Origin: Burkholderiales bacterium | Lineage (GTDB): Bacteria > Pseudomonadota > Gammaproteobacteria > Burkholderiales > SG8-39 | DNA: 39,005 bases | Direction of reading: 5' to 3' | Assembly: GCA_014860395.1 (NCBI GenBank) | Contig: JACZJU010000020.1 | Span: forward strand, 1 to 39,005 | The notes under the pieces: model-generated | The model's input: only the letters and a program-made list of their open reading frames with translations | Told to the model about the DNA's origin: nothing | Database searches by the model: none | Translations under genes and position numbers: made by a program | Shown here: one piece after another, positions 9,260-17,893 of the stretch | Numbering within the stretch: position 1 is the first letter of the stretch | Layout: the number at the start of each line of letters is the position of its first letter

Positions 9260-12200
9260 GATTGCTCCTCCTTTGAACTCTGCGCGGTCGCGGCGCCAGC
9301 CGCGTTGTCGCTCCCCGGGTCGGGTTTGCCGTCCTCGGTCACGGTACGCTGCACGCCCGCCACCTGCTCATAGAGGCTCCAGCGTGCGTCAGCGGCGGAC
9401 TGTGCCTTTTCCATCAGCTGTTTCGCGCGCTCGGGGTCAGCCTGGGCGAGCATGGCGTAGCGGCCTTCTTTCATGGTAAAGCGCTCGACAGGCATGGTCG
9501 GCTTGCGCGAATCGAGCTTGAGCGGCTGACTTGCGCCGCCCATGCCCAAACGCGGGTCGTAATGGTACAAAGTCAGATAGCCGCTCTTGACCGCATCGCG
9601 CTGATGGCTCATGCCGGTAGTCATGTCGATGCCGTGGGCAATGCAATGGCTGTAGGCGATGATCAGCGATGTGCCCGGCCAGGAGGCAGCCTCCTGGAAT
9701 GTGCGCGCCGTTTGCACGGGGTTGGCGCCCATCGCCACCTGGGCGACGTAAACGTTGCCGTAGGCCATCGCGATCATGCCCAGATCTTTCTTGCCCGAAG
9801 ATTTTCCCGCGGCGGCGAACTTCGCTACCGCGCCGCGCTGGGTGGACTTCGACGCCTGTCCGCCGGTATTGCTGTACACCTCGGTGTCGAGCACCAGGAT
9901 GTTGACGTTGCGTCCTGCGGCGAGCACGTGGTCGAGGCCGCCGTAGCCGATGTCGTAGGCCCAGCCGTCGCCGCCGACGATCCACACGCTGCGCGTTATC
10001 AGGTTGTCGGCCGCAGCCAGCAGTTGCTGTGCCTGCGGAGACTTGATCCGCTGCAGGATGGTCTTAAGCTGTTTCACGCGCTCGCGCTGCTCGCGAATTT
10101 GCTGGTCGGACGTCTGCGGTGCTTCGAGCAGGGCCGCCGACAGATCGTCGCCGATCTCGGCGCGCAGCGCGCGCACCAGGGCCTTTGCCAGATCGCCCTG
10201 CGCATCCAGGGCAAGGCGCATGCCCAGCCCGAATTCGGCGTTGTCCTCGAACAGACTGTTGGACCACGCCGGACCCTGGCCTTCGCTGTTCTGCGCCCAC
10301 GGCGTCGACGGCAGGTTGCCGCCGTAGATCGAGGAGCAGCCGGTGGCGTTGGCCACCAGCAAGTGGTCTCCATAGAGTTGCGACAGCAGCTTGAGATAGG
10401 GGGTTTCGCCGCAGCCGGCACAGGCGCCGGAGTACTCGAACAGCGGCGTGCGCAACTGCGAGCCCTTGAGCAGGTCTATGGTGTCCCACGACGGGCGCGT
10501 TTCAGGCAGGGCGAGGAAGAATTCGTAGTTGCGCCGCTCGGCCTCGAGGTGATCGAGCTTGGGCTCCATGTTGATTGCCTTGCGCTTGACCTCTTGCTTG
10601 CTGCGCGTCGGGCAGATATCCACGCAGATGCCGCAGCCGGTGCAGTCGTCCGGCGCAACCTGCAGGGTGTAGGCCCAGCCGGCCAGCCCGTCGCCCTCCT
10701 TGCTCCTCCAGGGCACGCTCTTGAAGCCCGCCGGCGCGTCTTTCAACTGTTCGGGCGAATACACATTCATGCGGATGGCCGCGTGCGGACACATCAGCGG
10801 GCACAGCGCACATTGCGTGCAGATGGCGGCGTCCCAGATCGGGATCTCGTGCGCAATGCTGTGCTTCTCCCACTGCGAAGTCGCGGTGGGGAAGGTGCCG
10901 TCGATCGGCAGCGCCGACACCGGCAACAGGTCGCCCTTGCCGCCGAGCATCATCGCGGTAACACGCTGCACGAAATCCGGGGCCGAGGCCGGCACCACCG
11001 GCCGGCGGCGCAGCGCAGAGTCGGCCCGGCCTGGAACCTTTACTTCGCGCAGTGCAGCAAGTGACTGGTCCACCGCGGCGAAGTTGCGATTCAGCACGGA
11101 CTCGCCGCGCTTGCCATAGGTCTTGCGGATCGAACTCTTGATTTTCTCGATCGCCTCGTCGCGCGGAAGAATCCCGGAAATGGCAAAGAAACAGGCTTGC
11201 GTGACGGTATTGATGCGGCCCGCGAGGCCGGCCTCTTTTGCCACGGCGAGCGCGTCGACCACATACATTTTGAGCTTCTTGGCGAGTATCTGTTCCTGCG
11301 CCTCGCGCGGGAGCTTGTCCCAAACCTCGTCCGGCCCGTACGGGCTGTTGAGCAGAAAAGTGCCGCCGGTGCGCGCGAGCGCGAGCACGTCGAGCTTCTC
11401 CATGAATTCGAACTGGTGGCAGGCGATGAAATCGGCCTGGCGGATCAGATAGGTGGAATTGATCGGCTTCGGCCCGAAGCGCAGGTGCGAGATGGTGACC
11501 GCGCCCGACTTCTTGCTGTCGTAGACGAAATAGCCTTGCGCATGCAGCGGCGTATTCTCGCCGATGATTTTCACCGAGTTCTTGGTTGCGCCCACGGTGC
11601 CGTCCGCGCCCAGGCCATAAAACACGGCGCGTGTCACGCCTTCGGTTTCGGTTTCGAAATCTTCATCCACGGCCAGCGACAAGCGGGTGACATCGTCGAC
11701 GATGCCCACGGTGAAATGACGTTTGGGTTGCTTTTGCGCGAGTTCGTCCAGCGCCGCCTTGGCCATGGCCGGCGTGTACTCTTTGGACGACAGGCCGTAA
11801 CGGCCGCCGATCACCCGCGGTGTCGCCTGATCCTGCGGCCAGGCCTCCACCAAAGCGGTGACAACGTCCTGATAAAGAGGTTCGCCGATCGCGCCAGGCT
11901 CCTTGGTGCGGTCGAGCACGGCGATGGCGCGCACGCTTTTCGGCAGCGTGGCGACGAAGGCCTGTGTGTCGAGCGGGCGGTAGAGCCGGACTGTCAGCAG
12001 GCCAACCTTCTCGCCGCGCGCGACCAGAGCCTGGACCGCCTCTGCGGAGGCGCCGACCCCAGATCCCATCTGCACCAGAACGCGCTCGGCATCGGGGGCT
12101 CCCTGATAATCGAACAGCTTGTATTGCCGCTTGGTCAACTTGGCGAAGCGGTCCATGCTCTCCTGCACGATGCCCGGCACCGCCATGTAGAACGGGTTGC

Positions 12201-12894
12201 AGGCTTCACGCGCCTGGAAGAACACGTCCGGATTCTGCGCCGAGCCGCGCAGCACGGGCTTGTCCGGATTGAGCGCGCGCGCGCGATGCGCCGTGACGAG
12301 TTCATCGTCCATCAGCGCCCGAACCTCGTCTTCCAGCAGCAGGTCGAGCCTGTTGACTTCGTGGCTGGTGCGAAAGCCATCGAAAAAATGCATGAACGGC
12401 ACACGCGAGCGCAGCGTCGCCATCTGGGCGATCATCGCCATGTCCTGCGCTTCCTGCACGCTGGCGGAGGCGAGCATGCCCCAGCCGGTCATGCGCGCCG
12501 CCATTACGTCGCTGTGGTCGCCGAAGATGGACAGCGCGTGCGTGGCCACCGTGCGCGCGGCAATATGAAATACCGCAGGCGTGAGTTCGCCCGCGATCTT
12601 GAACATATTGGGGATCATCAGCAGCAGGCCCTGCGACGCGGTGAAAGTCGTCGTCAGCGCGCCAGCCTGCAAGGATCCGTGCACCGCGCCCGCGGCACCG
12701 GCCTCGCTCTGCATCTCGATGACCTCGGGGATGGCGCCCCAGATGTTCTTGTGTCCAGCCGCCGACCAGGCGTCGGCAAACTCGCCCATGCCAGAAGACG
12801 GCGTGATGGGGTAGATCGCGATCACCTCGTTGGTGAGGTGGGCGATGCGTGCAGCGGCCTCGTTGCCTTCGAGGACGGCCAGGCGGTTGCTCAT
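9256..12894 (-). CDS. nifJ: Pyruvate:ferredoxin (flavodoxin) oxidoreductase
   Basis: The product converts pyruvate and CoA to acetyl-CoA, CO2 and reduced ferredoxin or flavodoxin, reversibly. It is a single-chain 1212-residue enzyme with all expected domains. The N-terminal domain has IAIYPITPSSGMGE, followed by the CoA and linker regions. The ferredoxin domain has two clusters, CTQCALCPLMCP near residue 695 and CTGCGICVDICP near residue 750. The C-terminal TPP domain begins ACAGCGETPY near residue 823, with GCSSIYGGNLPSTPW and GGDGWAYDIGYGGLDH. The ATG has AAAGGAAA upstream. The oxygen sensitivity of the family fits the FNR box ahead of the operon. The gene name is used for the family; nitrogen fixation is not implied. 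Confidence 0.97.
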   Translation of the reverse strand: MSNRLAVLEGNEAAARIAHLTNEVIAIYPITPSSGMGEFADAWSAAGHKNIWGAIPEVIEMQSEAGAAGAVHGSLQAGALTTTFTASQGLLLMIPNMFKIAGELTPAVFHIAARTVATHALSIFGDHSDVMAARMTGWGMLASASVQEAQDMAMIAQMATLRSRVPFMHFFDGFRTSHEVNRLDLLLEDEVRALMDDELVTAHRARALNPDKPVLRGSAQNPDVFFQAREACNPFYMAVPGIVQESMDRFAKLTKRQYKLFDYQGAPDAERVLVQMGSGVGASAEAVQALVARGEKVGLLTVRLYRPLDTQAFVATLPKSVRAIAVLDRTKEPGAIGEPLYQDVVTALVEAWPQDQATPRVIGGRYGLSSKEYTPAMAKAALDELAQKQPKRHFTVGIVDDVTRLSLAVDEDFETETEGVTRAVFYGLGADGTVGATKNSVKIIGENTPLHAQGYFVYDSKKSGAVTISHLRFGPKPINSTYLIRQADFIACHQFEFMEKLDVLALARTGGTFLLNSPYGPDEVWDKLPREAQEQILAKKLKMYVVDALAVAKEAGLAGRINTVTQACFFAISGILPRDEAIEKIKSSIRKTYGKRGESVLNRNFAAVDQSLAALREVKVPGRADSALRRRPVVPASAPDFVQRVTAMMLGGKGDLLPVSALPIDGTFPTATSQWEKHSIAHEIPIWDAAICTQCALCPLMCPHAAIRMNVYSPEQLKDAPAGFKSVPWRSKEGDGLAGWAYTLQVAPDDCTGCGICVDICPTRSKQEVKRKAINMEPKLDHLEAERRNYEFFLALPETRPSWDTIDLLKGSQLRTPLFEYSGACAGCGETPYLKLLSQLYGDHLLVANATGCSSIYGGNLPSTPWAQNSEGQGPAWSNSLFEDNAEFGLGMRLALDAQGDLAKALVRALRAEIGDDLSAALLEAPQTSDQQIREQRERVKQLKTILQRIKSPQAQQLLAAADNLITRSVWIVGGDGWAYDIGYGGLDHVLAAGRNVNILVLDTEVYSNTGGQASKSTQRGAVAKFAAAGKSSGKKDLGMIAMAYGNVYVAQVAMGANPVQTARTFQEAASWPGTSLIIAYSHCIAHGIDMTTGMSHQRDAVKSGYLTLYHYDPRLGMGGASQPLKLDSRKPTMPVERFTMKEGRYAMLAQADPERAKQLMEKAQSAADARWSLYEQVAGVQRTVTEDGKPDPGSDNAAGAATAQSSKEEQS

Positions 12895-12939
12895 AATTTC
12901 CTTTCGCTTGTGTTCTGGGGGCTTGCTGCGGCCGTTTCG

Positions 12940-13575
12940 CTAAAGAAGGCCGGCTTTGCCGGACTTCCAGCGTTCATACTCGGTAGTCAGGAGCGCAACA
13001 TGCTCGCGCTCTTCCGCTGCCAGTTCCTTGTATAGATCGCGCTCGACCGAACCTTCGGGCGAGTGCGCGCCCTGCTCACTGAAGAATTTCACCGCCCGCT
13101 CCTCGAACGCGATGGCGATGCGAAACAGATTTGCCGGATCTTCGGGCTTGCGGTCAACCCCGGCGAATATCGCCGCGCGGTCGATCTGATAATCCTCGGC
13201 AGGCTTGGGCAGATCGGCGTGGTAGCGCTTGGACAGAGTTTCCATGTGCTCCTTCTCCATTTCGGCAAAACGAGCGAATAGATCACGCAGCGCCGGATCC
13301 TTGGAATCGCTCGCCGCGCGCTTGTAGAATGCGTGGCCGCCGAGTTCGATCTCAAACGCAGCGCGAATGGCGTCCAGTCCCTTGGTGTCGGCTATCGCCC
13401 CGCGCTCCAGCAACTCGAGCTTGCCTTTGCAATGGGGACACATGCCATAGGGGAAGGCGAAGCCTTCGCTCACCTTGCCGCAGGAACTGCACTTCCAGCT
13501 CAGTTCCATGTTGGCGCAGCAGATGTAGGCTTCTTCGCCCTCGATCGGACGGTGGCACTTCGGACAGGTGATCAT
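12940..13575 (-). CDS. Rubrerythrin/ferritin-like diiron protein with N-terminal zinc ribbons
   Basis: This 211-residue protein probably protects the oxygen-sensitive enzymes of the operon by peroxide reduction; the role is inferred from the family. CxxC pairs at C4/C7, C29/C32 and C46/C49 form rubredoxin- or zinc-ribbon-like N-terminal modules, unusual because most rubrerythrins carry rubredoxin at the C-terminus. The four-helix part carries EKEH (E107, H110), FEER (E158) and EREH (E189, H192) as diiron ligand candidates. The start at 13575 overlaps the Nfn stop in an ATGA; the longer open frame upstream is a shadow of that gene. Similar ferritin domains occur as C-terminal fusions on NfnAB-like proteins elsewhere, as I recall. 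Confidence 0.88.
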   Translation of the reverse strand: MITCPKCHRPIEGEEAYICCANMELSWKCSSCGKVSEGFAFPYGMCPHCKGKLELLERGAIADTKGLDAIRAAFEIELGGHAFYKRAASDSKDPALRDLFARFAEMEKEHMETLSKRYHADLPKPAEDYQIDRAAIFAGVDRKPEDPANLFRIAIAFEERAVKFFSEQGAHSPEGSVERDLYKELAAEEREHVALLTTEYERWKSGKAGLL

Positions 13576-15962
13576 GGCTGGCTCCCGCTCTGTATGCCGG
13601 TAGGTGATGCGGTGGCTGGCGTTGGCGCGTTGAGGTTCGCCGGCGGCACGAAGGCGTCGGCGTCTTCCTGGGTAATCGGCCATTTCTGCTTGCCGCTCTG
13701 TAGGTAGGCGCCGATGGCTCTGGCTGCGCGACGGCCGGCGCCCATGGCCAGAATGACGGTTGCCGCACCGGTGACGATGTCGCCGCCGGCGAATACGCCC
13801 TGCAGGGTGGTGGCCTGCGTTTGCGGGTCGGCGACGATGTAGCCCCATTTGTTGAGGCCCAGCCCAGGCGTCGACTGTGTAACGATCGGGTTGGCCTTGG
13901 TGCCAAGAGCGTAGATCGCGGTATCGCACTCGAGCTCGACGAATTCGTCCAGAGGCACGGGCTTGCGCCGGCCTTTCTCGTCGGGTTCGCCCAGCATCAT
14001 TTTTTGCACCTTCATGCCGCGCACACCGCCGTCAGCGTCGGTGATGATTTCGACCGGCGTGTGCAGGAAGAAGAACTCTATGCCTTCCTCCTTGGCGTGG
14101 CGGATCTCCTCGATACGCGCCGGCGCCTCGGCTTCCGAGCGGCGATAGACGCAGCGCACCGTCGGCGCGCCCAGGCGCTTGGCCACGCGCAAACAGTCCA
14201 TCGCGGTGTTGCCGGCGCCGATTACGACAACGCTCTGGCCGAGCGTGATCGGCGTGTCGAGATAAGGAAACTTGTCCCCGCCCATCAAATTGACGCGAGT
14301 GAGGAATTCGTTCGCCGAATAGACTTGGCCGGCAAATTCGCCGGGGATGCCAAGAAATGAAGGCGCGCCTGCCCCTGCGCCGACGAAGACGGCGTCGAAA
14401 TTCATGTCGCCCATGAGCTTGGGAATGGAGAAAGTTTTGCCGATTACCTTGTTGACTTCGAACTTCACGCCCATATTCTTCAGGGTTTCGACCTCGCGGC
14501 TGATGATGTCGCGCGGCAGGCGGAACGGTGGAATGCCGTACTGGAGCACACCGCCGATGACGTGCAGCGCCTCGAAAACGGTGACGTCGCAGCCGTAGCG
14601 CGCGAGGTCCGCGGCGACCGCGAGTCCCGAGGGACCGGACCCGACGATGGCGACCCGACCCAGCGTGCGCTCGAAGCGCGGTGCTTCGGTTTTCGGCGCG
14701 CGTGCGTTATCGCCGACGAAGCGCTCGAGCCGGCCGATCGCCACCGACTCCATTTTGATCTTCTTGTTCTTGCTGACGACGCACTGCGCTTCGCACTGCG
14801 ATTCCTGCGGGCACACGCGGCCACATACCGACGGGAACAAATTGGATTCGTTGATCACGCCCAGAGCGCCGTCGACGTCACGTACCAGCAGGTGGCGAAT
14901 GAAGCGCGGGATGTCGATCGACACCGGGCAGCCGGCGATGCAGTCGGGTTTGGTGCATTGGATGCAGCGCTCCGCCTCCTCCAGCGCGTCGTGCATGCTG
15001 TAGCCGAGGTTCACTTCCTTGAAGTTGCGCGAGCGCTCGAGCGCGTTGCGCTCAGGCATCTTCACGGCGTGCGGCGCGAGGTCCTTGAACTTCTTGTAAT
15101 TGCGTTTGTTCTGCTCGAACAGCGTCTTCTCGACCTGGCAGATATGCGCGTAATCGTCGCTCGCCTTGGATTCCTCTCCTTTGAAGCGCCGCTGCCGCAG
15201 CATGAGTTCCTTGAAATCGACCTGATGGCCGTCGAAATCCGGGCCCTCGACACAGGCGAACTTGACCTCGCCGCCGACGCTGACTCGGCAGGAGCCGCAC
15301 ATGCCGGTGCCATCGACCATGATGGCATTGAGCGAGACCATGGTCTTGACGCCATAGGGCCGTGTCGTCTCGACGCAGGCATTCATCATCGGCAATGGTC
15401 CGATGGCGATGACCAGGTCCGGTTTATCGCGCTCGAGCACTTCCTTCAGTGCCGAGGTGACGAACCCCGGCGTGCCGTAGCTGCCGTCGTCGGTGCAGAC
15501 GACCAGGTTGTCGCAGAATTTGCTGAAGCGGTCTTCCCAGAACACCAGATCCTTGTTGCGAAAACCGATGATGCCCGTGGTGCGATTGCCGGCGTTCTTG
15601 AACGCCCGCAACTGCGGATAGACGGGCGCCACGCCGAGCCCGCCGCCGACCAGCACCACGTGCCCGACTTTGCTCACATGCTGCGGCATGCCGAGCGGGC
15701 CGACGAAATCTGCGAAGGTGTCGCCCTCCTTGTAGTGATCGCGCATTTCGAGTGTGGTCTTGCCGAGCGACTGGATCACCATGGTGATGGTGCCTTTGTC
15801 GCGATCGAAATCGGCCACCGTCAGCGGAATGCGTTCGCTGCCCTCGTGCAGCCGCACCATGACGAAATGGCCGGGCTCCGCCGAGTTTGCGACGTCTGGG
15901 ACCAGTACCTCCCAGAGGAAGGTGGTGTCGGAAAATACCTCGCGGCGGACGATCGTGTACAT
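13572..15962 (-). CDS. Fused NfnA-NfnB-like protein (ferredoxin:NADP+ oxidoreductase / glutamate-synthase-small-subunit-like)
   Basis: This 796-residue fusion joins two proteins that are separate subunits in many anaerobes. Residues 1-280 resemble NfnA/SudB/PyrK: an FAD and NAD(P) reductase fold, then the [2Fe-2S] region DGTGMCGSCRVSVGGE with FACVEGPDFDG near 215-245. Residues about 320-796 resemble NfnB/SudA/GltD: ERCIQCTKPDCIAGCP near 330-346 and VCGRVCPQESQCEAQC near 378-392 for two [4Fe-4S] clusters, a GSGPSGLA FAD site, and GAGNTAMDC for NADPH. Nfn couples NADH and reduced ferredoxin to formation of two NADPH by flavin-based bifurcation. No glutamate synthase large subunit gene is nearby, which argues against glutamate synthesis. 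It is the first gene of the five-gene operon. Confidence 0.92.
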   Translation of the reverse strand: MYTIVRREVFSDTTFLWEVLVPDVANSAEPGHFVMVRLHEGSERIPLTVADFDRDKGTITMVIQSLGKTTLEMRDHYKEGDTFADFVGPLGMPQHVSKVGHVVLVGGGLGVAPVYPQLRAFKNAGNRTTGIIGFRNKDLVFWEDRFSKFCDNLVVCTDDGSYGTPGFVTSALKEVLERDKPDLVIAIGPLPMMNACVETTRPYGVKTMVSLNAIMVDGTGMCGSCRVSVGGEVKFACVEGPDFDGHQVDFKELMLRQRRFKGEESKASDDYAHICQVEKTLFEQNKRNYKKFKDLAPHAVKMPERNALERSRNFKEVNLGYSMHDALEEAERCIQCTKPDCIAGCPVSIDIPRFIRHLLVRDVDGALGVINESNLFPSVCGRVCPQESQCEAQCVVSKNKKIKMESVAIGRLERFVGDNARAPKTEAPRFERTLGRVAIVGSGPSGLAVAADLARYGCDVTVFEALHVIGGVLQYGIPPFRLPRDIISREVETLKNMGVKFEVNKVIGKTFSIPKLMGDMNFDAVFVGAGAGAPSFLGIPGEFAGQVYSANEFLTRVNLMGGDKFPYLDTPITLGQSVVVIGAGNTAMDCLRVAKRLGAPTVRCVYRRSEAEAPARIEEIRHAKEEGIEFFFLHTPVEIITDADGGVRGMKVQKMMLGEPDEKGRRKPVPLDEFVELECDTAIYALGTKANPIVTQSTPGLGLNKWGYIVADPQTQATTLQGVFAGGDIVTGAATVILAMGAGRRAARAIGAYLQSGKQKWPITQEDADAFVPPANLNAPTPATASPTGIQSGSQP

Positions 15963-16151
15963 AGAATAACCTTGCGGCCCTGTTTAAGGGTTAGTCGGGC
16001 GAAGGAGAATCGCTTCGCGGATGATCAGCGCGTTGGCGCCGGTCGAGCGCAGCATTTCTGCACACTATTCAGGCTGCGCTCCCAACAGCCTGGCGTGCCT
16101 TTGTCGTGAGTTGACACGGATAGCGCTGCGTCCTCCTGCAACGATACTCGA

Positions 16152-16192
16152 AGCATAGTACCAGCAGTCTTTAGCGCATTGACGTAGATCAA
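16152..16192 (-). promoter_or_regulatory. FNR box and candidate class II promoter of the Nfn-PFOR operon
   Basis: TTGAC-GTAG-ATCAA at 16179-16192 differs by one base from the FNR/ANR palindrome TTGAT-N4-ATCAA; the minus-strand half is perfect. On the minus strand a TATGCT hexamer (16152-16157) begins 29 nt after the box centre. That is within a base of the spacing expected if the box is centred near -41.5 and the hexamer is the -10. The inferred start point is near 16145. Confidence 0.75.
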
Positions 16193-16198
16193 ACGACA

Positions 16199-16236
16199 GC
16201 GCGCGGCGCTCCCGTTTTTGCGGGAACGCCGCGCGC
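16199..16236 (-). terminator. Intrinsic-type terminator of the malic enzyme gene
   Basis: A 16-bp GC-rich stem with one C-A mismatch (16199-16214 with 16221-16236) has a 6-nt loop and lies 17 nt past the malic enzyme stop. The T-tract on the minus strand is weak (TGTCGTTTG). The plus-strand side is followed by GTTCCTTC. Confidence 0.65.
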
Positions 16237-16252
16237 GTTCCTTCAACAGAAT

Positions 16253-17893
16253 TTAGTAGTGCGGATCGAACATCTCCGAGCGCACATCAGCCAGCACGTC
16301 GTCGGGCCTCGGCTTGCCGGCGAGTCCGTTCTTGTACGCGTTTTCCGCAACGGCTGCGGCAATGTGCGCCGAGACTTCGCGAATTCGTGGCAGTGCAGGG
16401 TAGAGGCTGCCCTGCGCAAGATCGGATTCAGTGACGAGATTCGAGAGCGTGTGTGCCGCGTCCATGAACATTTCGTCCGTGATTCGCCGCGCGCGGCTGG
16501 CAATCGCACCTAGACCTATGCCGGGAAAGATATAGGAGTTGTTGCCCTGCCGCGGCACGTAGGTTTTGCCGTCGAGCTTGACCGGGTCGAACGGGCTTCC
16601 GCATGCGAACAGTGCCCGCCCCTTGGTCCAGCGGTATGCTTCCTCTGCGTTGCACTCGGCTTTGGAGGTCGGATTCGAAAGCGCGAACACAATCGGCCTC
16701 TCGTTGATGCGCGCCATTTCCTCCAGCACTTCCTGAGTGAAGGTGCCTCCTACCGCGGCTACGCCTACGATCGCGGTTGGCTTGAGCGTTTTGATGGCGG
16801 AGAGGAAATCACCGACTGGCGCGTGCTCGTGCGCGTAAGGCAGTTTGTGTGCTGCCAGGTCCGTGCGGCTCTTCACCACCAGGCCGCGCGAATCCACGGC
16901 CCAGCAGCGCTGCCGCGCGGCCGATTCGCTGAGGCCCCCTGCCATCATCGCGGACGATACGAGGTCGCAGATGCCCGTGGCGGCTTCGCCCGCGCCGAGA
17001 AATAACAGCTTCTGCTCGGTGAATTTGCCGCCGGTGATGCGCAGTGCCGAGAACATGCCCGCGAGCGCGACTGCCGCCGTGCCCTGGATGTCGTCGTTGA
17101 AAGTGCAGACGCGATCGCGATATTTCTTCAGCAGCCGGAACGCGTTGTGATTGGCAAAATCCTCGAACTGAATCACCACGCCTGGGAATGCCTCCGATGC
17201 GGCGGTAATGAATTCTTCCAGCATTTCATCGTAGGCCGCTCCTGTCAGCCGTCGCTGACGCAGCCCGACGTAGAACGGGTCCTCGAGCATTTCGGTGTTA
17301 TTGCAGCCGACGTCGAGGATGACCGGCAGGCACAGCTGCGGATGCACGCCGGCGCAGGCAGTGTAAAGCGACAGCTTGCCAACGGGGATTCCCATGCCGT
17401 TGGCGCCAAGATCGCCCAATCCGAGAATGCGTTCGCCGTCGGTGACGACGATAATGCCGGCCTTGTATGGCCAGTTGCGCAACAGTTGTGCGATGCGTCC
17501 ACGGTCTTTCGCGCAGATGAACAGGCCGCGCGGCCGCTGAAAGATGTGGCCGAATTTCTGGCAGGCCAGCCCGACCGTGGGCGTGTAGACGAGGGGCTGC
17601 ATTTCGTCGATGTTGTCGCACAGCACGCGGAAGAACAGAGTTTCGTTGCGGTCGTGCAGGGCGTTCAGCGCGACGAATTTCTCCAGCGGGTCGGCGAGCA
17701 GACGCAGCCGTGCCAGCACGCGTTCGGCCTGCTCATCCTGGCTGTGTACGCGAGGCGGCAAAAAGCCGCGCAGATTATATTTGTCGCGTTCGGCTTCGCT
17801 AAATCCTGTGCCCCGGTTGAGTGCCGGGTCGCGCAGGAGCGCAAGACCGGAGGGCATGGGTTGATTGCCGTTGGCATTGGGTTTTTCGTACAT
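16253..17893 (-). CDS. maeA: NAD-type malic enzyme
   Basis: The product oxidatively decarboxylates malate to pyruvate, feeding PFOR, or runs in reverse toward malate. The 546 residues match the large SfcA/MaeA family rather than the MaeB-phosphotransacetylase fusion. Landmarks are VYTPTVGLAC, the Tyr/Lys region with VTDGERILGLGDLGANGMGI, FEDFANHNAFRLL with the metal-site FNDDIQGTAAV, and the Rossmann GAGEAATGI. Cofactor preference is inferred from the family; the sequence here does not prove NAD over NADP. The ATG at 17893 has GAGGAAC upstream. The gene is divergent from frdABCD with an FNR box between, and its own terminator separates it from the Nfn operon. Confidence 0.93.
   Translation of the reverse strand: MYEKPNANGNQPMPSGLALLRDPALNRGTGFSEAERDKYNLRGFLPPRVHSQDEQAERVLARLRLLADPLEKFVALNALHDRNETLFFRVLCDNIDEMQPLVYTPTVGLACQKFGHIFQRPRGLFICAKDRGRIAQLLRNWPYKAGIIVVTDGERILGLGDLGANGMGIPVGKLSLYTACAGVHPQLCLPVILDVGCNNTEMLEDPFYVGLRQRRLTGAAYDEMLEEFITAASEAFPGVVIQFEDFANHNAFRLLKKYRDRVCTFNDDIQGTAAVALAGMFSALRITGGKFTEQKLLFLGAGEAATGICDLVSSAMMAGGLSESAARQRCWAVDSRGLVVKSRTDLAAHKLPYAHEHAPVGDFLSAIKTLKPTAIVGVAAVGGTFTQEVLEEMARINERPIVFALSNPTSKAECNAEEAYRWTKGRALFACGSPFDPVKLDGKTYVPRQGNNSYIFPGIGLGAIASRARRITDEMFMDAAHTLSNLVTESDLAQGSLYPALPRIREVSAHIAAAVAENAYKNGLAGKPRPDDVLADVRSEMFDPHY

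Larger units (their letters stand above)
15963..16252. other. Intergenic region between malic enzyme and the Nfn-PFOR operon
   Basis: This 290-bp stretch contains the malic enzyme terminator (16199-16236) and an FNR-controlled promoter (16152-16192), then a leader of roughly 180 nt before the Nfn start at 15962. An open frame at 16025-16246 (73 codons) runs through the terminator stem and the FNR box and is not believed to be a gene. The leader shows no riboswitch that I recognise. Confidence 0.6.

Noticed and set aside
9256..12894. Nitrogen-fixation island suggested by the nifJ name
   Set aside because: No nif structural or regulatory genes are present; the neighbours point to anaerobic pyruvate metabolism.
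11197..13035. 612-codon plus-strand open frame opposite nifJ
   Set aside because: It is an antisense shadow of a protein with all PFOR motifs; its own product has no recognisable family and no ribosome-binding site.
13572..15962. Glutamate synthase small subunit as sole identity
   Set aside because: The N-terminal PyrK/NfnA-like domain and the missing large subunit make Nfn-type function more likely.
14562..16109. 515-codon plus-strand open frame opposite the Nfn fusion
   Set aside because: It is an antisense shadow; it would also cross the Nfn start and its leader.
16025..16246. 73-codon minus-strand frame in the malic enzyme-Nfn gap
   Set aside because: It runs through a terminator stem and the FNR box; composition is basic and featureless.
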